DNA of 36,121 nt from Hydnum rufescens UP504 (taxonomy: Eukaryota > Basidiomycota > Agaricomycetes > Cantharellales > Hydnaceae): NCBI GenBank assembly GCA_014904985.1, contig MU129121.1, forward strand, positions 64,240 through 100,360, in the 5' to 3' direction. A program made the position numbers and the translations under genes. Shown here in pieces: positions 20,292 through 30,788 of the stretch. Positions within the stretch are counted from its first letter, which is position 1, and the number at the start of each line of letters is the position of its first letter. Under the pieces are notes generated by a model. The model searched no databases, was not told the DNA's origin, and saw only the letters and a program-made list of their open reading frames with translations.

Positions 20292-22255
20292 CACCTAATG
20301 CCCTAAAAATGGTACTCTTAGTGGTTTGAGTTTGCATCTGAACCACCTAAGAGGTTTTGAGTATAGGCGTGTCTAAGACATGCCTGAGGGGTATTTTTGG
20401 GGAATTTTTCTTCTAATTCACTATATAGACATGTCAAAATAGCCCACTGCAGGCGCCCCAGGAGGGTTTGTTCACGGCTGGAGAGGGTTACAGGTCTAAT
20501 TAGGCATGTCTAATAATATTGTCTGGAGCCTTAAGGTGTCTATCATCCTTTACTGTGTGTCTACTGGTGTCTAAATCAACATTTTGAGCCCAAGGCCTCT
20601 GGTGGCAGTACTAATAGGTGGTCTAATGTGTCTAGATCCAATAATAATCCAATAATAATGGTGCTATTGTGGATGCATTTCTACTAGTGTCTAATTAGAA
20701 ACAAGCATCTGCTCAGGGGGAGATCAATTAGATGGGTTCTAATGGTGTCTAATTCAAACACTTGTGGACTCTTGTGGATGTGTGCACAGTAATGTCTAAA
20801 TCAAACTTTTTACATAAGGGCCCTGCTCAAGTGACATCATTAGTTGTCTAATGGTGTCTAAATCAAACATTTTGACATAAAGGCATCTTTGTCAAGTTGC
20901 AGTATAAGGAGATGTTAATGGATGTATAGATCAATAATTGTGGGACCATTGCGATGTGTGTTTGGGCTACTATGTCCAAATGAAAACAAAGGCGAAACTG
21001 CTGGAACAACATCATTTAGGTGTCTCATGGCGTTATATGCTGTCCCTAAATCAATAGTTGCCTGCTGTCGTGTAACTACTAGAGAGTGTCTAGAGATGTC
21101 TAGGCAATGTCTAGAGATGTTTGGCATGTCTAGAGAGTCTCAGCATGTCTCGACATTGTACTATTAGTCAATGTCTAGGACAGGTCTAGACACATTCTAT
21201 CATGGTCTATAGGTCATGGTCTAGCACATCTATCATGTTATAAGTCATGTTAGACACATCTGTTCATGTCTAATCTGTCCAGGACATGTCTAGACACATC
21301 TAGTCATGATCTATAGTCTCGTCCAGACATGTCTAACACACTAGTACATGTCTATAGTTCATGGTCCAGACATGTCTTAGTCATGTCTATAGCATTCTAA
21401 CACATCTAGTCATTCTAGACAACATTCTAGTCATGTTACAGTCATGTCTAGACCAGTCTAGTCATGTCTAACAGTCATCTAGACATCTCTAGTCATGTCT
21501 TACAGTCATGTCCAGACTGTCTAGTCATGTCTATAGTCATGTCTACAGTACATGTCTAGACATCTAGTCATGTCTACATCATGTCTACATGTCTAGTCAT
21601 GTCTAGTCATGTCTAGACATGTCTATCATGTCTATATCATGTCTATCATGTTAGTCATGTCTATGTCATCTAGACACATCTAGTCATGTCTATAGTCATG
21701 TCTAGACATGTCTATCATGTCTATAGTCATGTCTAGTCATGTCTAGTCATGTCTATGGTCATGTCTAGACACATCTAGTCATGTCTATAGTCATGTCTAG
21801 TCATGTCTAGTCATGTCTATGGTCATGTCTAGACACATCTAGTCATGTCTATAGTCATGTCTAGACATCAGTCTAGACATCATCTATAGACATGTCTAGA
21901 CACATCTAGTCATGTCTATAGTCATGTCTAGACACATCTAGACATGTCTAGACACATCTAGACATGTCTAGACACATCTAGACATGTCTAGACATGTCTA
22001 GACATGTCTAGACATGTCTAGACATGTCTAGTCATGTCTATAGTCATGTCTAGACATGTCTAGTCATGTCTATAGTCATGTCTAGACATGTCTAGTCATG
22101 TCTACAGTCATGTCTAGACATGTCTAGTCATGTCTACAGTCATGTCTAGACATGTCTAGTCATGTCTACAGTCATGTCTAGACACATCTAGTCATGTCTA
22201 TAGTCATGTCTAGACACATCTAGACATGTCTAGACAAGGAAAGGGTGCATTAGGT
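20292..22255 (+). mobile_element. AGACATGTCT satellite element S1 with inverted ends
   Basis: It begins CACCTAATGCCCTAAAAAT and ends AGGGTGCATTAGGT (22242-22255), the reverse complement of the family start ACCTAATGCACCCT. It thus has short terminal inverted repeats. The first 900 bp repeat the phrase GGTGTCTAAATCAA. From about 21080 it becomes a dense array of the self-complementary decamer AGACATGTCT and relatives (TCTAGTCATGTCTATAGTCA). No protein is encoded. Its first part matches S2 (28583) closely. The 21080-21500 stretch has many single-base losses relative to the regular array. Confidence 0.6.
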
Positions 22256-22278
22256 AATATCCCATAATAACTTTGGAT

Positions 22279-22649
22279 ATCCAGTTACATAATAAAGTGT
22301 TTCTTATTTTAAAAAAAGCCTAAATGCAGAAATTGGATGAAGTACATCCAAATAATATTTAGCCATCCAGCCCAATGGAGGCCCAGGACCAGGGGGAGGT
22401 GCCTTGGATGGGTGGAGGGACCCCTAAAGACCCTGACTGAGTGAAGAAATCAGGCCCAGAGCAATATCCAGTTACATAATAAAGTGTTTCTTATTTTAAA
22501 AAAAGCCTAAATGCAGAAATTGGATGAAGTACATCCAAATAATATTTAGCCATCCAGCCAATGGAGGCCCAGGACCAGGGGGAGGTGCCTTGGATGGGTG
22601 GAGGGACCCCTAAAGACCCTGACTGAGTGAAGAAATCAGGCCCAGAGCA
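22279..22649. repeat. Direct duplication of 186 bp in the left palindrome arm
   Basis: Two copies starting ATCCAGTTACATAATAAAG at 22279 and 22465, nearly identical. The second is followed by sequence (GTCACTAGTGCC) absent after the first. The mirror copy lies at 25424-25793, so the duplication preceded or accompanied formation of the palindrome. Confidence 0.8.
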
Positions 22650-25423
22650 AGTCACTAGTGCCTGGAGAGATGGGGGCAGTAAAATGAATACTGCAAATTG
22701 CAGAACTTGCTGAATCTGAACTGCTGGGCAGCTTGTTTTGAAATTTTGCACATAATTGGGGACTATTAGGGCGAAGAACATATTAAAATTTCAGCCAATG
22801 CCGATCAGTAGGTATTGAGATATGAGGAAAACAAGTTTGGACACTGAAAATTCATTTCCTCCCCTTAAAGAATACCTGGGAACTTGAAAATTTGCACAGA
22901 GTATGACAATATAATGTACTAATTATGTGCCAAAAATTATCCGAATCCATCCACTTTAAGGTAGGGAACTGGACAATGGATACCAGAGGCAGTGAAAATT
23001 GCCAAAAAATACCCAATGAGCAGACTATTCTGAAACTTGCCATGTGATTAGACACCACTCAGGTGAAGAACATATTCAATTTTCAGCCAAATCCATGCAG
23101 TAGGTACAGAGATATGAGGCAAATAGCTTTCAACCTTGAAAATTCATTTACTCCCCCTACAGACAAGATATGGACTTGAAATTTTACATGGAGTATGACC
23201 ATGTAATTAAATAAATATGTGCCAAGAATCAGCTTATTTTGTTTACTTCTAGGCATTGAACTCCCTTTTCAGGCAAAATGGGAACAAAAGCCTACCATAA
23301 ATGTAGAACACTCCACATTAGGACCAAACTAAGTGGAATAGGCTTAGAATATTCTAACACTGACTATATCCAAAAATGAAATACATTGGATGTGTGGAAG
23401 TGGTTGAAATTCAGGGGGAGGGGGAGGAAGATCAAAAGTCAATTATATAAGATGTAGAGCAGAGATTGCTCTAATACAATGCCAATAGTTTAATACATAT
23501 ATGGGGAGTATACATACCAAATATCAGCCTGATTGGACTCCATCTAGGCACTATTCCACAGCACTCCCCCTAAATAATAATTTCCTCCCCAGAGCCTTTC
23601 ATCCATGCAATGGCCCTGAAAATTCACCCTTAGGTCATCCAAATACATTCATAACATTCCCAAAATTTCAGATTCATGACTCCAGTGTGAGAGTTTCCAT
23701 AATATTGTCAAGTTTCACTGACATCCCCCCCCAACTGGGCACCCCCAGAGCCCCAATCACCCCACTCTTTGTAGGCCACACCCGGCCACCATTTGAGGCT
23801 CAGGCCCAAAATTTCAGCCCATTCTAAGCACTTTTGACATTGGTCACATGATCAAGATCCCCCCCTCCCCCTGCTTCACTCAGTTATCCAATCTGTATGA
23901 AAGCTGTTTCCATCTGTAGTAGTAGTATGTAACAGTGTATGATTCAAATTTCAGAACATTCCATGCAATATTGATTGAGTTATTCAAGAATATTCTAGAT
24001 CTATTCAATTTGGGGTTAGAGGTACAGTATGTAGTGAAATTTCACTACATACTGTACCTCTAACCCCAAATTGAATAGATCTAGAATATTTCTTGAATAA
24101 CTCAATCAATATTGCATGGAATGTTCTGAAATTTGAATCATACACTGTTACATACTACTACTACAGATGGAAACAGCTTTCATACAGATTGGATAACTGA
24201 GTGAAGCAGGGGGAGGGGGGGATCTTGATCATGTGACCAATGTCAAAAGTGCTTAGAATGGGCTGAAATTTTGGGCCTGAGCCTCAAATGGTGGCCGGGT
24301 GTGGCCTACAAAGAGTGGGGTGATTGGGGCTCTGGGGTGCCCAGTTGGGGGGGATGTCAGTGAAACTTGACAATATTATGGAAACTCTCACACTGGAGTC
24401 ATGAATCTGAAATTTTGGGGAATGTTATGAATGTATTTGGATGACCTAAGGGTGAATTTTCAGGGCCATTGCATGGATGAAAGGCTCTGGGGAGGAAATT
24501 ATTATTTAGGGGGGAGTGCTGTGGAATAGTGCCTAGATGGAGTCCAATCAGGCTGATATTTGGTATGTATACTCCCCATATATGTATTAAACTATTGGCA
24601 TTGTATTAGAGCAATCTCTGCTCTACATCTTATATAATTGACTTTTGATCTTCCTCCCCTCCCCCTGAATTTCAACCACTTCACACATCCAATGTATTTC
24701 ATTTTTGGATATAGTCAGTGTTAGAATATTCTAAGCCTATTCCACTTAGTTTGGTCCTAATGTGGAGTGTTCTACATTTATGGTAGGCTTTTGTTCCCAT
24801 TTTGCCTGAAAAGGGAGTTCAATGCCTAGAAGTAAACAAAATAAGCTGATTCTTGGCACATATTTATTTAATTACATGGTCATACTCCATGTAAAATTTC
24901 AAGTCCATATCTTGTCTGTAGGGGAGTAAATGAATTTCAAGGTTGAAAGCTATTTGCCTCATATCTCTGTACCTACTGCATGGATTTGGCTGAAAATTGA
25001 ATATGTTCTTCACCTGAGTGGTGTCTAATCACATGGCAAGTTTCAGAATAGTCTGCTCATTGGGTATTTTTTGGCAATTTTCACTGCCTCTGGTATCCAT
25101 TGTCCAGTTCCCTACCTTAAAGTGGATGGATTCGGATAATTTTTGGCACATAATTAGTACATTATATTGTCATACTCTGTGCAAATTTTCAAGTTCCCAG
25201 GTATTCTTTAAGGGGAGGAAATGAATTTTCAGTGTCCAAACTTGTTTTCCTCATATCTCAATACCTACTGATCGGCATTGGCTGAAATTTTAATATGTTC
25301 TTCGCCCTAATAGTCCCCAATTATGTGCAAAATTTCAAAACAAGCTGCCAGCAGTTCAGATTCAGCAAGTTCTGCAATTTGCAGTATTCATTTTACTGCC
25401 CCATCTCTCCAGGCACTAGTGAC

Positions 25424-25793
25424 TTGCTCTGGGCCTGATTTCTTCACTCAGTCAGGGTCTTTAGGGGTCCCTCCACCCATCCAAGGCACCTCCCCCTGGT
25501 CCTGGGCCTCCATTGGGCTGGATGGCTAATATTATTTGGATGTACTTCATCCAATTCTGCATTAGGCTTTTTAAAATAAGAAACACTTTATTATGTAAAC
25601 TGGATATTGCTCTGGGCCTGATTCTTCACTCAGTCAGGGTCTTTAGGGGTCCCTCCACCCATCCAAGGCACCTCCCCTGGTCCTGGCCTCCATTGGGCTG
25701 GATGCTAAATATTATTTGGATGTACTTCATCCAATTTCTGCATTTAGGCTTTTTTAAAATAAGAAACACTTTATTATGTAACTGGATATCCAA
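25424..25793. repeat. Direct duplication of about 180 bp in the right palindrome arm
   Basis: Mirror of 22279-22649. Copies begin TTGCTCTGGGCCTGATT near 25424 and 25604. The second copy lacks several bases (GATTCTTC instead of GATTTCTTC, and CTCCCCTGG instead of CTCCCCCTGG), the pattern expected from homopolymer sequencing error or decay. Confidence 0.75.
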
Positions 25794-25865
25794 AGTTATT
25801 ATGGGATATTACCTAATGCACCCTTTCCTGTCTAGACATGTCTACAACATGTCTAGATGTGGTTA

Positions 25866-25890
25866 NNNNNNNNNNNNNNNNNNNNNNNNN
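25866..25890. other. Assembly gap (25 N)
   Basis: Twenty-five undetermined bases between the satellite end of the palindrome and the next palindrome. The order and orientation of the sequence to its right (inverted repeat and right array) relative to the left depend on scaffolding. Confidence 0.98.
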
Positions 25891-25982
25891 GGACGATTCT
25901 GGCATTTTTCAATTTTTCATGCCTTCAATTCCCTAAATAGGGAATTGAAGGCATGAAAAATTGAAAAATGCCAGAATCGTCC
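25891..25982. repeat. 92-bp palindrome beside the gap
   Basis: Arms of about 45 bp (starting GGACGATTCTGGC) are perfectly complementary around the centre CCCTAAATAGGG, with a 2-base spacer. It directly abuts the right inverted repeat. The left inverted repeat (18341) is followed by different sequence at the equivalent place. Confidence 0.85.
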
Positions 25983-26262
25983 GATATAATTAGTCGCCCA
26001 TATAAGGTGTATATATACCATCACTATATTTAAATTTGGGCCAATTCTGATGCGTGGAAGTGAACCCAAATCCACTTTGCAATGAGGCATATCGTCCCTT
26101 ATTGAGCTCTGGCTCATTATTCATCCTCTTCTTCACATTTTTAAACAAATATTTATTTATATTATATATTCCACATCCACATGCTTGCTATAATCTGTAT
26201 TGTGCCTTAACACCAGCACTTGGGCACTTCTTGAGTATCGGCAATTGCTGGCATTGAATTCG
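25983..26262 (+). repeat. Inverted repeat (right copy), promoter-like
   Basis: Reverse complement of 18060-18341. It contains the palindromic TATA-like GGTGTATATATACC (about 26007-26020) and a pyrimidine-rich stretch. The right array starts just downstream on the plus strand, the mirror image of the left side. Confidence 0.7.
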
Positions 26263-26299
26263 GTATCTTACTTCTACAATAACAACACGCAACCGCCTG

Positions 26300-27960
26300 G
26301 AAAGGCAAGCACGCAACCCACACACCCCCCACCGAGGGTGTGTGGTCATGAGGTGAGGTTTTCAACGGTGCAAAAAGAGCAGCGAAAGCTGCTCTTTTTG
26401 CGCTCTTTTGAATCTTTATACTAACACAGTTTGTATTCTTCTAGATTCAGGCCTCGGATCCAAGGCATGACGAAAACCCGCAAAATGGAGGGCCCAAATG
26501 GCAATGCCCCAAACGAAGATGCGCCAAACGACGCGACAGACGGCAACACGCCCAACAAAGATGCGCCAAACAAAGACGCACCAAACAAAGACGCGCATAC
26601 GTAACGTGCCCAACGGCAACGCGACCGCGCCAAATGGGTACCCCAGGTACCACATCTGCTGCGGTGGGTGTGGTACCTGTATATAAGGTGAGTCCCCTTC
26701 CTCAGTAGATACACCCGCACAAAAAGAGCAGCGAAAGCTGCCCTTTTTGTGCGGTGTTTAATTCCAACTAACATATATGCTTCTATTACAGGTCCTCACC
26801 TCCCGCATGAATGAATACCGACGTGAAAACGCCTGTAACCCCCCCTATCGACACTTGAACGACAGGGCACGGGGAGTACCCACTCAAACTGCCACACAAG
26901 ATTACATACGAGCCTGAGGGCACGGGCCCTGTGCAAGATCATGTACCCCACCCCCACTGTGGCGGGTGTGGGGTGCTATGAGCTAAGTTTTATTTTATTT
27001 TTATTTTTGTTCTTGTGGCGCAAAAGGAGCAGCGTAAGCTGCTCCTTTTGTGCCGCTTTGGAATCTCTTTTACTGATACGCTTTATTTTAGATTGGGACC
27101 TGGCCAACGCACCACAATAACCCGCAAAACGACGAACAACGCGATACACCACAACACGACATAGCAACGCACCACGGCAACGTGCCAGCGACACGACATA
27201 CGGCACTGCGTCAAATGGGGACGCAGCCCATGGCAACTAAGGCCCGGAATCACACACCCGCCACGGCGGGTGTGTGGTTCTATATAAGGTAAGTCCCCGC
27301 CCCCCTCATTAGCTACAGCCACGCAAAAAGAGCAGCGAAAGCTGCTCTTTTGTGTGGTTTTAATTCTTAACTAATTTAACGTTATATCTTGTAGGTCTCA
27401 ACATCCCCTGCAAATGAATACTGGCGCAAAACCCCCATAACCCCACTTATCGACACCTGAACGACAGGCACTCGTACGAACTGCCGTACGTATGAGCCAG
27501 AGTACACAGCCCCACCCCACATCACTGCAGCGGGTGTGGGGTACAAGGTATTTTTTTTTTTATATTTTTATTCCCTATTCTTGTGGCGCAAAAAGAGCAG
27601 CATAAGCTGCTCTTTTTGCGCTGCATTCATCTTTAACTAATTCATTAATTAGTTCTCTAGATATTGGACCAGAACCGACATGAACCCAACCATGGACCCG
27701 CCGAATGACACGCCGTGAACGAAAACCGGGAACAAAACCACGCACAACTGCACAACCGCACGAATGAAAATGAAACTGCGAAGGCCCGCATGAACGAAAA
27801 CCAGGAGCGACACCCCCTTGAGGGATCACCCAGATGGAACCCAGGCCCCGACTGGGTGAATTCCAGGTAAGTATTTTTTCTTTAGCTACAATTGTGCAAG
27901 AAGAGCAGCCTCTGGCTGCTCTTCTTGGGCACAGGGTGAGCCCCACTGGGCAAGCCTATG
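26300..27960 (+). ncRNA. Right array: introns with paired exonic and intronic hairpins
   Basis: Plus-strand introns: 26353-26444, 26688-26791, about 26982-27091 (donor degraded to GCTAAG), 27289-27394, 27548-27660, and one starting GTAAGT at 27867 with unclear acceptor (possibly ATATGGCAG near 28035). Branch points are CTAACA, CTAAC, CTGATAC, CTAATT and CTAATT, before TCTAG, TACAG, TTTAG, TGTAG and TCTAG. Exonic stems (for example near 26315, 26644, 26946, 27250 and 27512) precede the donors. Intronic stems of the AAAAAGAGCAGC kind lie at about 26370, 26716, 27018, 27320, 27583 and 27888. The array mirrors the left one and is read away from the shared inverted repeat. Exons are rich in Asn, Pro, Asp, Ala and Arg codons, without a long continuous frame. 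Confidence 0.6.
26466..26604 (+). CDS. Low-complexity open exon (APNKDA repeats)
   Basis: Within the second exon of the right array, a 45-codon frame starts MTKTRKMEGPNGNAPNEDA and continues with repeats of the type APNKD, followed by TAA. In DNA this is a minisatellite of about 15 bp (CCAAACAAAGACGCA). It may be a real peptide segment or a simple repeat that happens to be open. No domain is recognised. Confidence 0.25.
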
Positions 27961-27967
27961 GATGTAT

Positions 27968-28020
27968 ATACTAATATAATACTAATAATAATAATAATAA
28001 TTAATATATAAATTAATAAT
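27968..28020. repeat. AT-rich TAA microsatellite
   Basis: A run of AATAATAATAATAATAATT and related AT-rich sequence just after the last intronic hairpin of the right array, before the terminal module T3. Confidence 0.8.
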
Positions 28021-28039
28021 GCATAATATGGCAGGGGCC

Positions 28040-28200
28040 CCTGGGCTGCTTGGGGGCCCCTTGATTGTATTGCAGGGGCCCCCGGGGCCCCCTGGTAAAA
28101 ACATCTAGTTAGATATAATAAATGCAAGGCTCATTATATCTAATATGATGCAGAAAAGTGGCTGACCAGCCTGATGGTGACAACAAAACCAGCACCAAAG
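28040..28200 (-). repeat. Terminal module T3 (inverted copy of T2)
   Basis: Read on the minus strand: an open stretch with VVTIRLVSHF, then TTAGATATAAT, the loop word GAGCCTTGCATTT, ATTATATCTAA (perfect 11-bp stem), CTAGATGTTTTTACC and GGGGGCCCC repeats. The loop is the same as in T2, while the stem uses a different register and sequence. The GGGGCCCC side faces the interior, as in T2. Confidence 0.55.
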
Positions 28201-28600
28201 GCATGATGTTTATGAGCACGCATAAGGAGCTCCATGTGGCAAAGAGGAAGGTCAATGGAAGTTGGTGGTAATGAAGCAAGCTTTTGGATCAACCACTCTG
28301 TATCAAACTCAACACATTGAAGTCAACACAACCTTTTTAGCTTTGACACTGCAGGGCCAATTACAGGAGGGAAAGTGTCATAGCTGAGGAAGATATTGCC
28401 ATAGGAAGCCCTGTCAGCACATTCCTTCAAGTATTGGGGTGCCAGGTTCAAAAGGTCTTCAAGTTCCTTCTTAGTATGAGCATGAGCATAAGCTTGATCC
28501 ACATATTCCAGATCCTTGTGACTTGTGAACCAATTGGATGGTGCACTTGGTTCATCAATTGTGTTGACTCCAACCTCTGCCCCACCTAATGCACCCTCAA
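28150..28600 (-). pseudogene. Unidentified gene fragment ending in module T3
   Basis: A minus-strand open segment (about 28600-28330) reads protein-like (DQAYAHAHTKKELEDLLN, then LKECADRASYGNIFLSYDT). A small intron (near 28335-28300, GTTGTG to TACAG) may join it to WLIQKLASLPPTSIDLPL and HMELLMRAHKHHAFGAG, which runs into T3. The 5' end is cut by the satellite unit that starts at 28583. It is probably the C-terminal part of a protein encoded by the element family of T1-T3. The family is not recognised. Confidence 0.4.
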
Positions 28601-29639
28601 AATAGTACCTCTTAGGTGGTTTGAGTTTGCATCTGCAAACCACCTAAGAGGTGTTTTGAGTATAGGCGTGTCTAAGACATGCCTGAGGGGTATTTTTGGG
28701 GAATTTTTCTTCTAAGTTCACTATATAGACATGTCTAAAATAGCCCACTGCAGGCGCCACCCAGGAGGGTTTGTTCACTGGCTGGAGAGGGTTACAGGTC
28801 TAATTTAGGCATGTCTAATAAGATATTGTCTGGAGCCTTAGAGGTGTCTATCATCCTTACTGTGTGTCTACTGGTGTCTAAATCAACATTTTGAGCCCAA
28901 GGCCTCTGGTGGCAGTACTAATAGGTGTCTAATGTTGTCTAGATCCAATAATAATCCAATAATAATGGTGCTATTGTGGATGCATGTCTACTAGTGTCTA
29001 AATTAGAACAAAGGCATCTGCTCAGGGGGAGATCATTAGATGGTGTCTAATGGTGTCTAATTCAACACTTGTGGTACTCTTGTGGATGTGTGCACAGTAA
29101 TGTCTAAATCAAACTTTTTGACATAAGGGCCCCTGCTCAGATGACATCATTAGGTGGTGTCTAATGGTGTCTAAATCAAACATTTTGACATAAAGGCACT
29201 TGCTCAGGTTGCAGTACTAAGAGATGTCTAATGGTGTCTAGATCAATAATTGTGGGACCATTGCAGATGTGTGTCTACTAGTGTCCAAATCAAAACAAAG
29301 GCAACTGCTTGGACAACATCATTAGGTGTCTCATGGAGTCTAATGCTGTCTAAATCAATAGTTGCTCCTGTGCATGTCTGTCAACTAGAGATGTCTAGAG
29401 ATGTCTAGGCATGTCTAGAGATGTCTTGCATGTCTAGAGATGTCTCAGCATGTCTAGACATGTCTAGTCATGTCTAGACACATCTAGTCATGTCTATAGT
29501 CATGTCCAGACATGTCTAGACACATCTAGTCATGTCTATAGTCATGTCCAGACATGTCTAGTCATGTCTATAGTCATGTCCAGACATGTCTAGTCATGTC
29601 TATAGTCATGTCTAGACACATCTAGTCATGTCTATAGTC
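28583..29639 (+). repeat. Satellite unit S2
   Basis: It starts CACCTAATGCACCCTC and then forms a perfect 16-bp hairpin (28608-28623 with 28636-28651). A header with repeated GGTGTCTAATGG phrases and a tail of AGACATGTCT repeats (from about 29380) follow. It is the same subfamily as S1 (20292). It is cut off directly by the next unit at 29640, head to tail. Confidence 0.65.
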
Positions 29640-30536
29640 CACCTAACGCACCCTCAAAAAGGTACATCTTAGGTGGGTTCCGGTTGCATTGGCCTTTGAC
29701 CTAAGAGGTGGTTTTTATATAGGCATGTCTAGGCGGTGTCTAAAGGTGTTCAAAAGATGAAAAATTTCTAAGTCCCTATAATAGGCATGCCTATCTGTGC
29801 CCACCGCAGGCGCCACTCCCAGGCTTTTTAACTATTTGATAGGCATTCTGGGGTTGATTTAGGCATGCCTAAATCAGTTGTGTCTAATGATGTCTAGAGC
29901 TTAATTATTGACTTTGAATTGAAGAGGCTTATCCAGGGTTGATTTAGACATGCCTAAATCAGTGATGTCTAGTGATGTGTAGAGTCAGGTGCTGCTCCAG
30001 GGGTTTTACAATGACTTGATGGACACCCTGCAGTTGATTTAGGCATGCCTAAATCAGCTGTGTCTAGTCATGTCTAGAGCTTGCTATATCTGATTAGAGT
30101 TTCCTGGTGTGTCCATGAGGGCTTAGTATGCAGTGTGTCTACTAGTGGATAAATTAGAACAGGTTGACCATCTACCAGGAGGTGTGGTAATTTGTGGTGC
30201 TAAGCAAGTATAAGCATTCTGGGGTGTCTAAGGGGGAGGATTTGTCTGGGCATGATTATGTCTAGGCATGTTCTAAGATGTTAGGCATTGTCCTAAGGTG
30301 CTAGGCATGTCTAAGCATCTCCTTTTTATGTGTCTAGACATGTCTAGATGTGTCTAGACATGTCTAGATGTGTCTAGATCATGTCTAGATGTGTCTAGAC
30401 ATGTCTAGATGTGTCTAGACATGACTATAGACATGACTAGACATGTCTAGACATGACTGTAGACATGACTAGACATGTCTAGACATGACTGTAGACATGA
30501 CTAGACATGTCTAGACATGACTAGATGTGTCTAGAC
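29640..30536 (+). repeat. Satellite unit B, first part (split by the copia element)
   Basis: A second subfamily: start CACCTAACGCACCCTC, a header hairpin with stem CTTAGGT/ACCTAAG, repeated phrases GATTTAGGCATGCCTAAATC (self-complementary), then tail repeats of AGACATGTCT with TAGATGTG variants. Its last five bases before the LTR, TAGAC at 30532-30536, are duplicated after the retrotransposon. Confidence 0.65.
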
Positions 30537-30777
30537 TATCAGAAGTACTGGAATAGACTCAGTCTCGTATAAGAGCACTGAGTAGTTATTAATATCTACC
30601 TGGAATAGAACTATGTACAAATAAGTATAACTATCCAAGTACAGGCCTATAGTTAGGCTTACCTCAGTCTCATATAAGAGCACTGAGGAAAGCTACTCGG
30701 AGATGTCCAAGAATCTATACAGTCTGGACCAGAAAGGAAATGCCTTATATGGCAACCTCTATTCTTGATTACTAACA
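30537..30777 (-). repeat. 3' LTR of the copia element
   Basis: 241 bp, beginning TGTTAGTAATC and ending CTGATA on the element strand. It differs from the 35552-35791 copy by one missing A near 30558, an extra AT near 30590 and a few substitutions (for example CTCATATAAG for CTCGTATAAG). Confidence 0.92.
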
Positions 30778-30788
30778 TGCCCACTCAA
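30778..30788 (-). other. Polypurine-like tract
   Basis: On the element strand TTGAGTGGGCA immediately precedes the 3' LTR. It resembles the TTGAGTGGGGG tract common in copia elements, which primes plus-strand synthesis. The last positions are degraded. Confidence 0.6.

Larger units (their letters stand above)
22215..25865. repeat. 3.6-kb palindrome without spacer
   Basis: Two arms of about 1.8 kb are reverse complements of each other, meeting at 24039/24040 inside GTAGTGAAATTTCACTAC. The first 45 or so bases on each side match perfectly. Further out the differences I see are mostly 1-2 base indels, often in homopolymers. Each arm carries the same direct duplication and ends in the same satellite-element end. 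Small open frames occur in mirror-image pairs (for example 22852-23058 minus and 25018-25224 plus, identical) and are not credible genes. Confidence 0.9.

Noticed and set aside
22852..25224. Two identical 68-codon ORFs in opposite orientation
   Set aside because: They are mirror copies inside the palindrome arms; no codon bias or domain and no independent evidence of coding.
25513..25956. 147-codon ORF containing undetermined residues
   Set aside because: It crosses the assembly gap and consists of palindrome-arm and repeat sequence.
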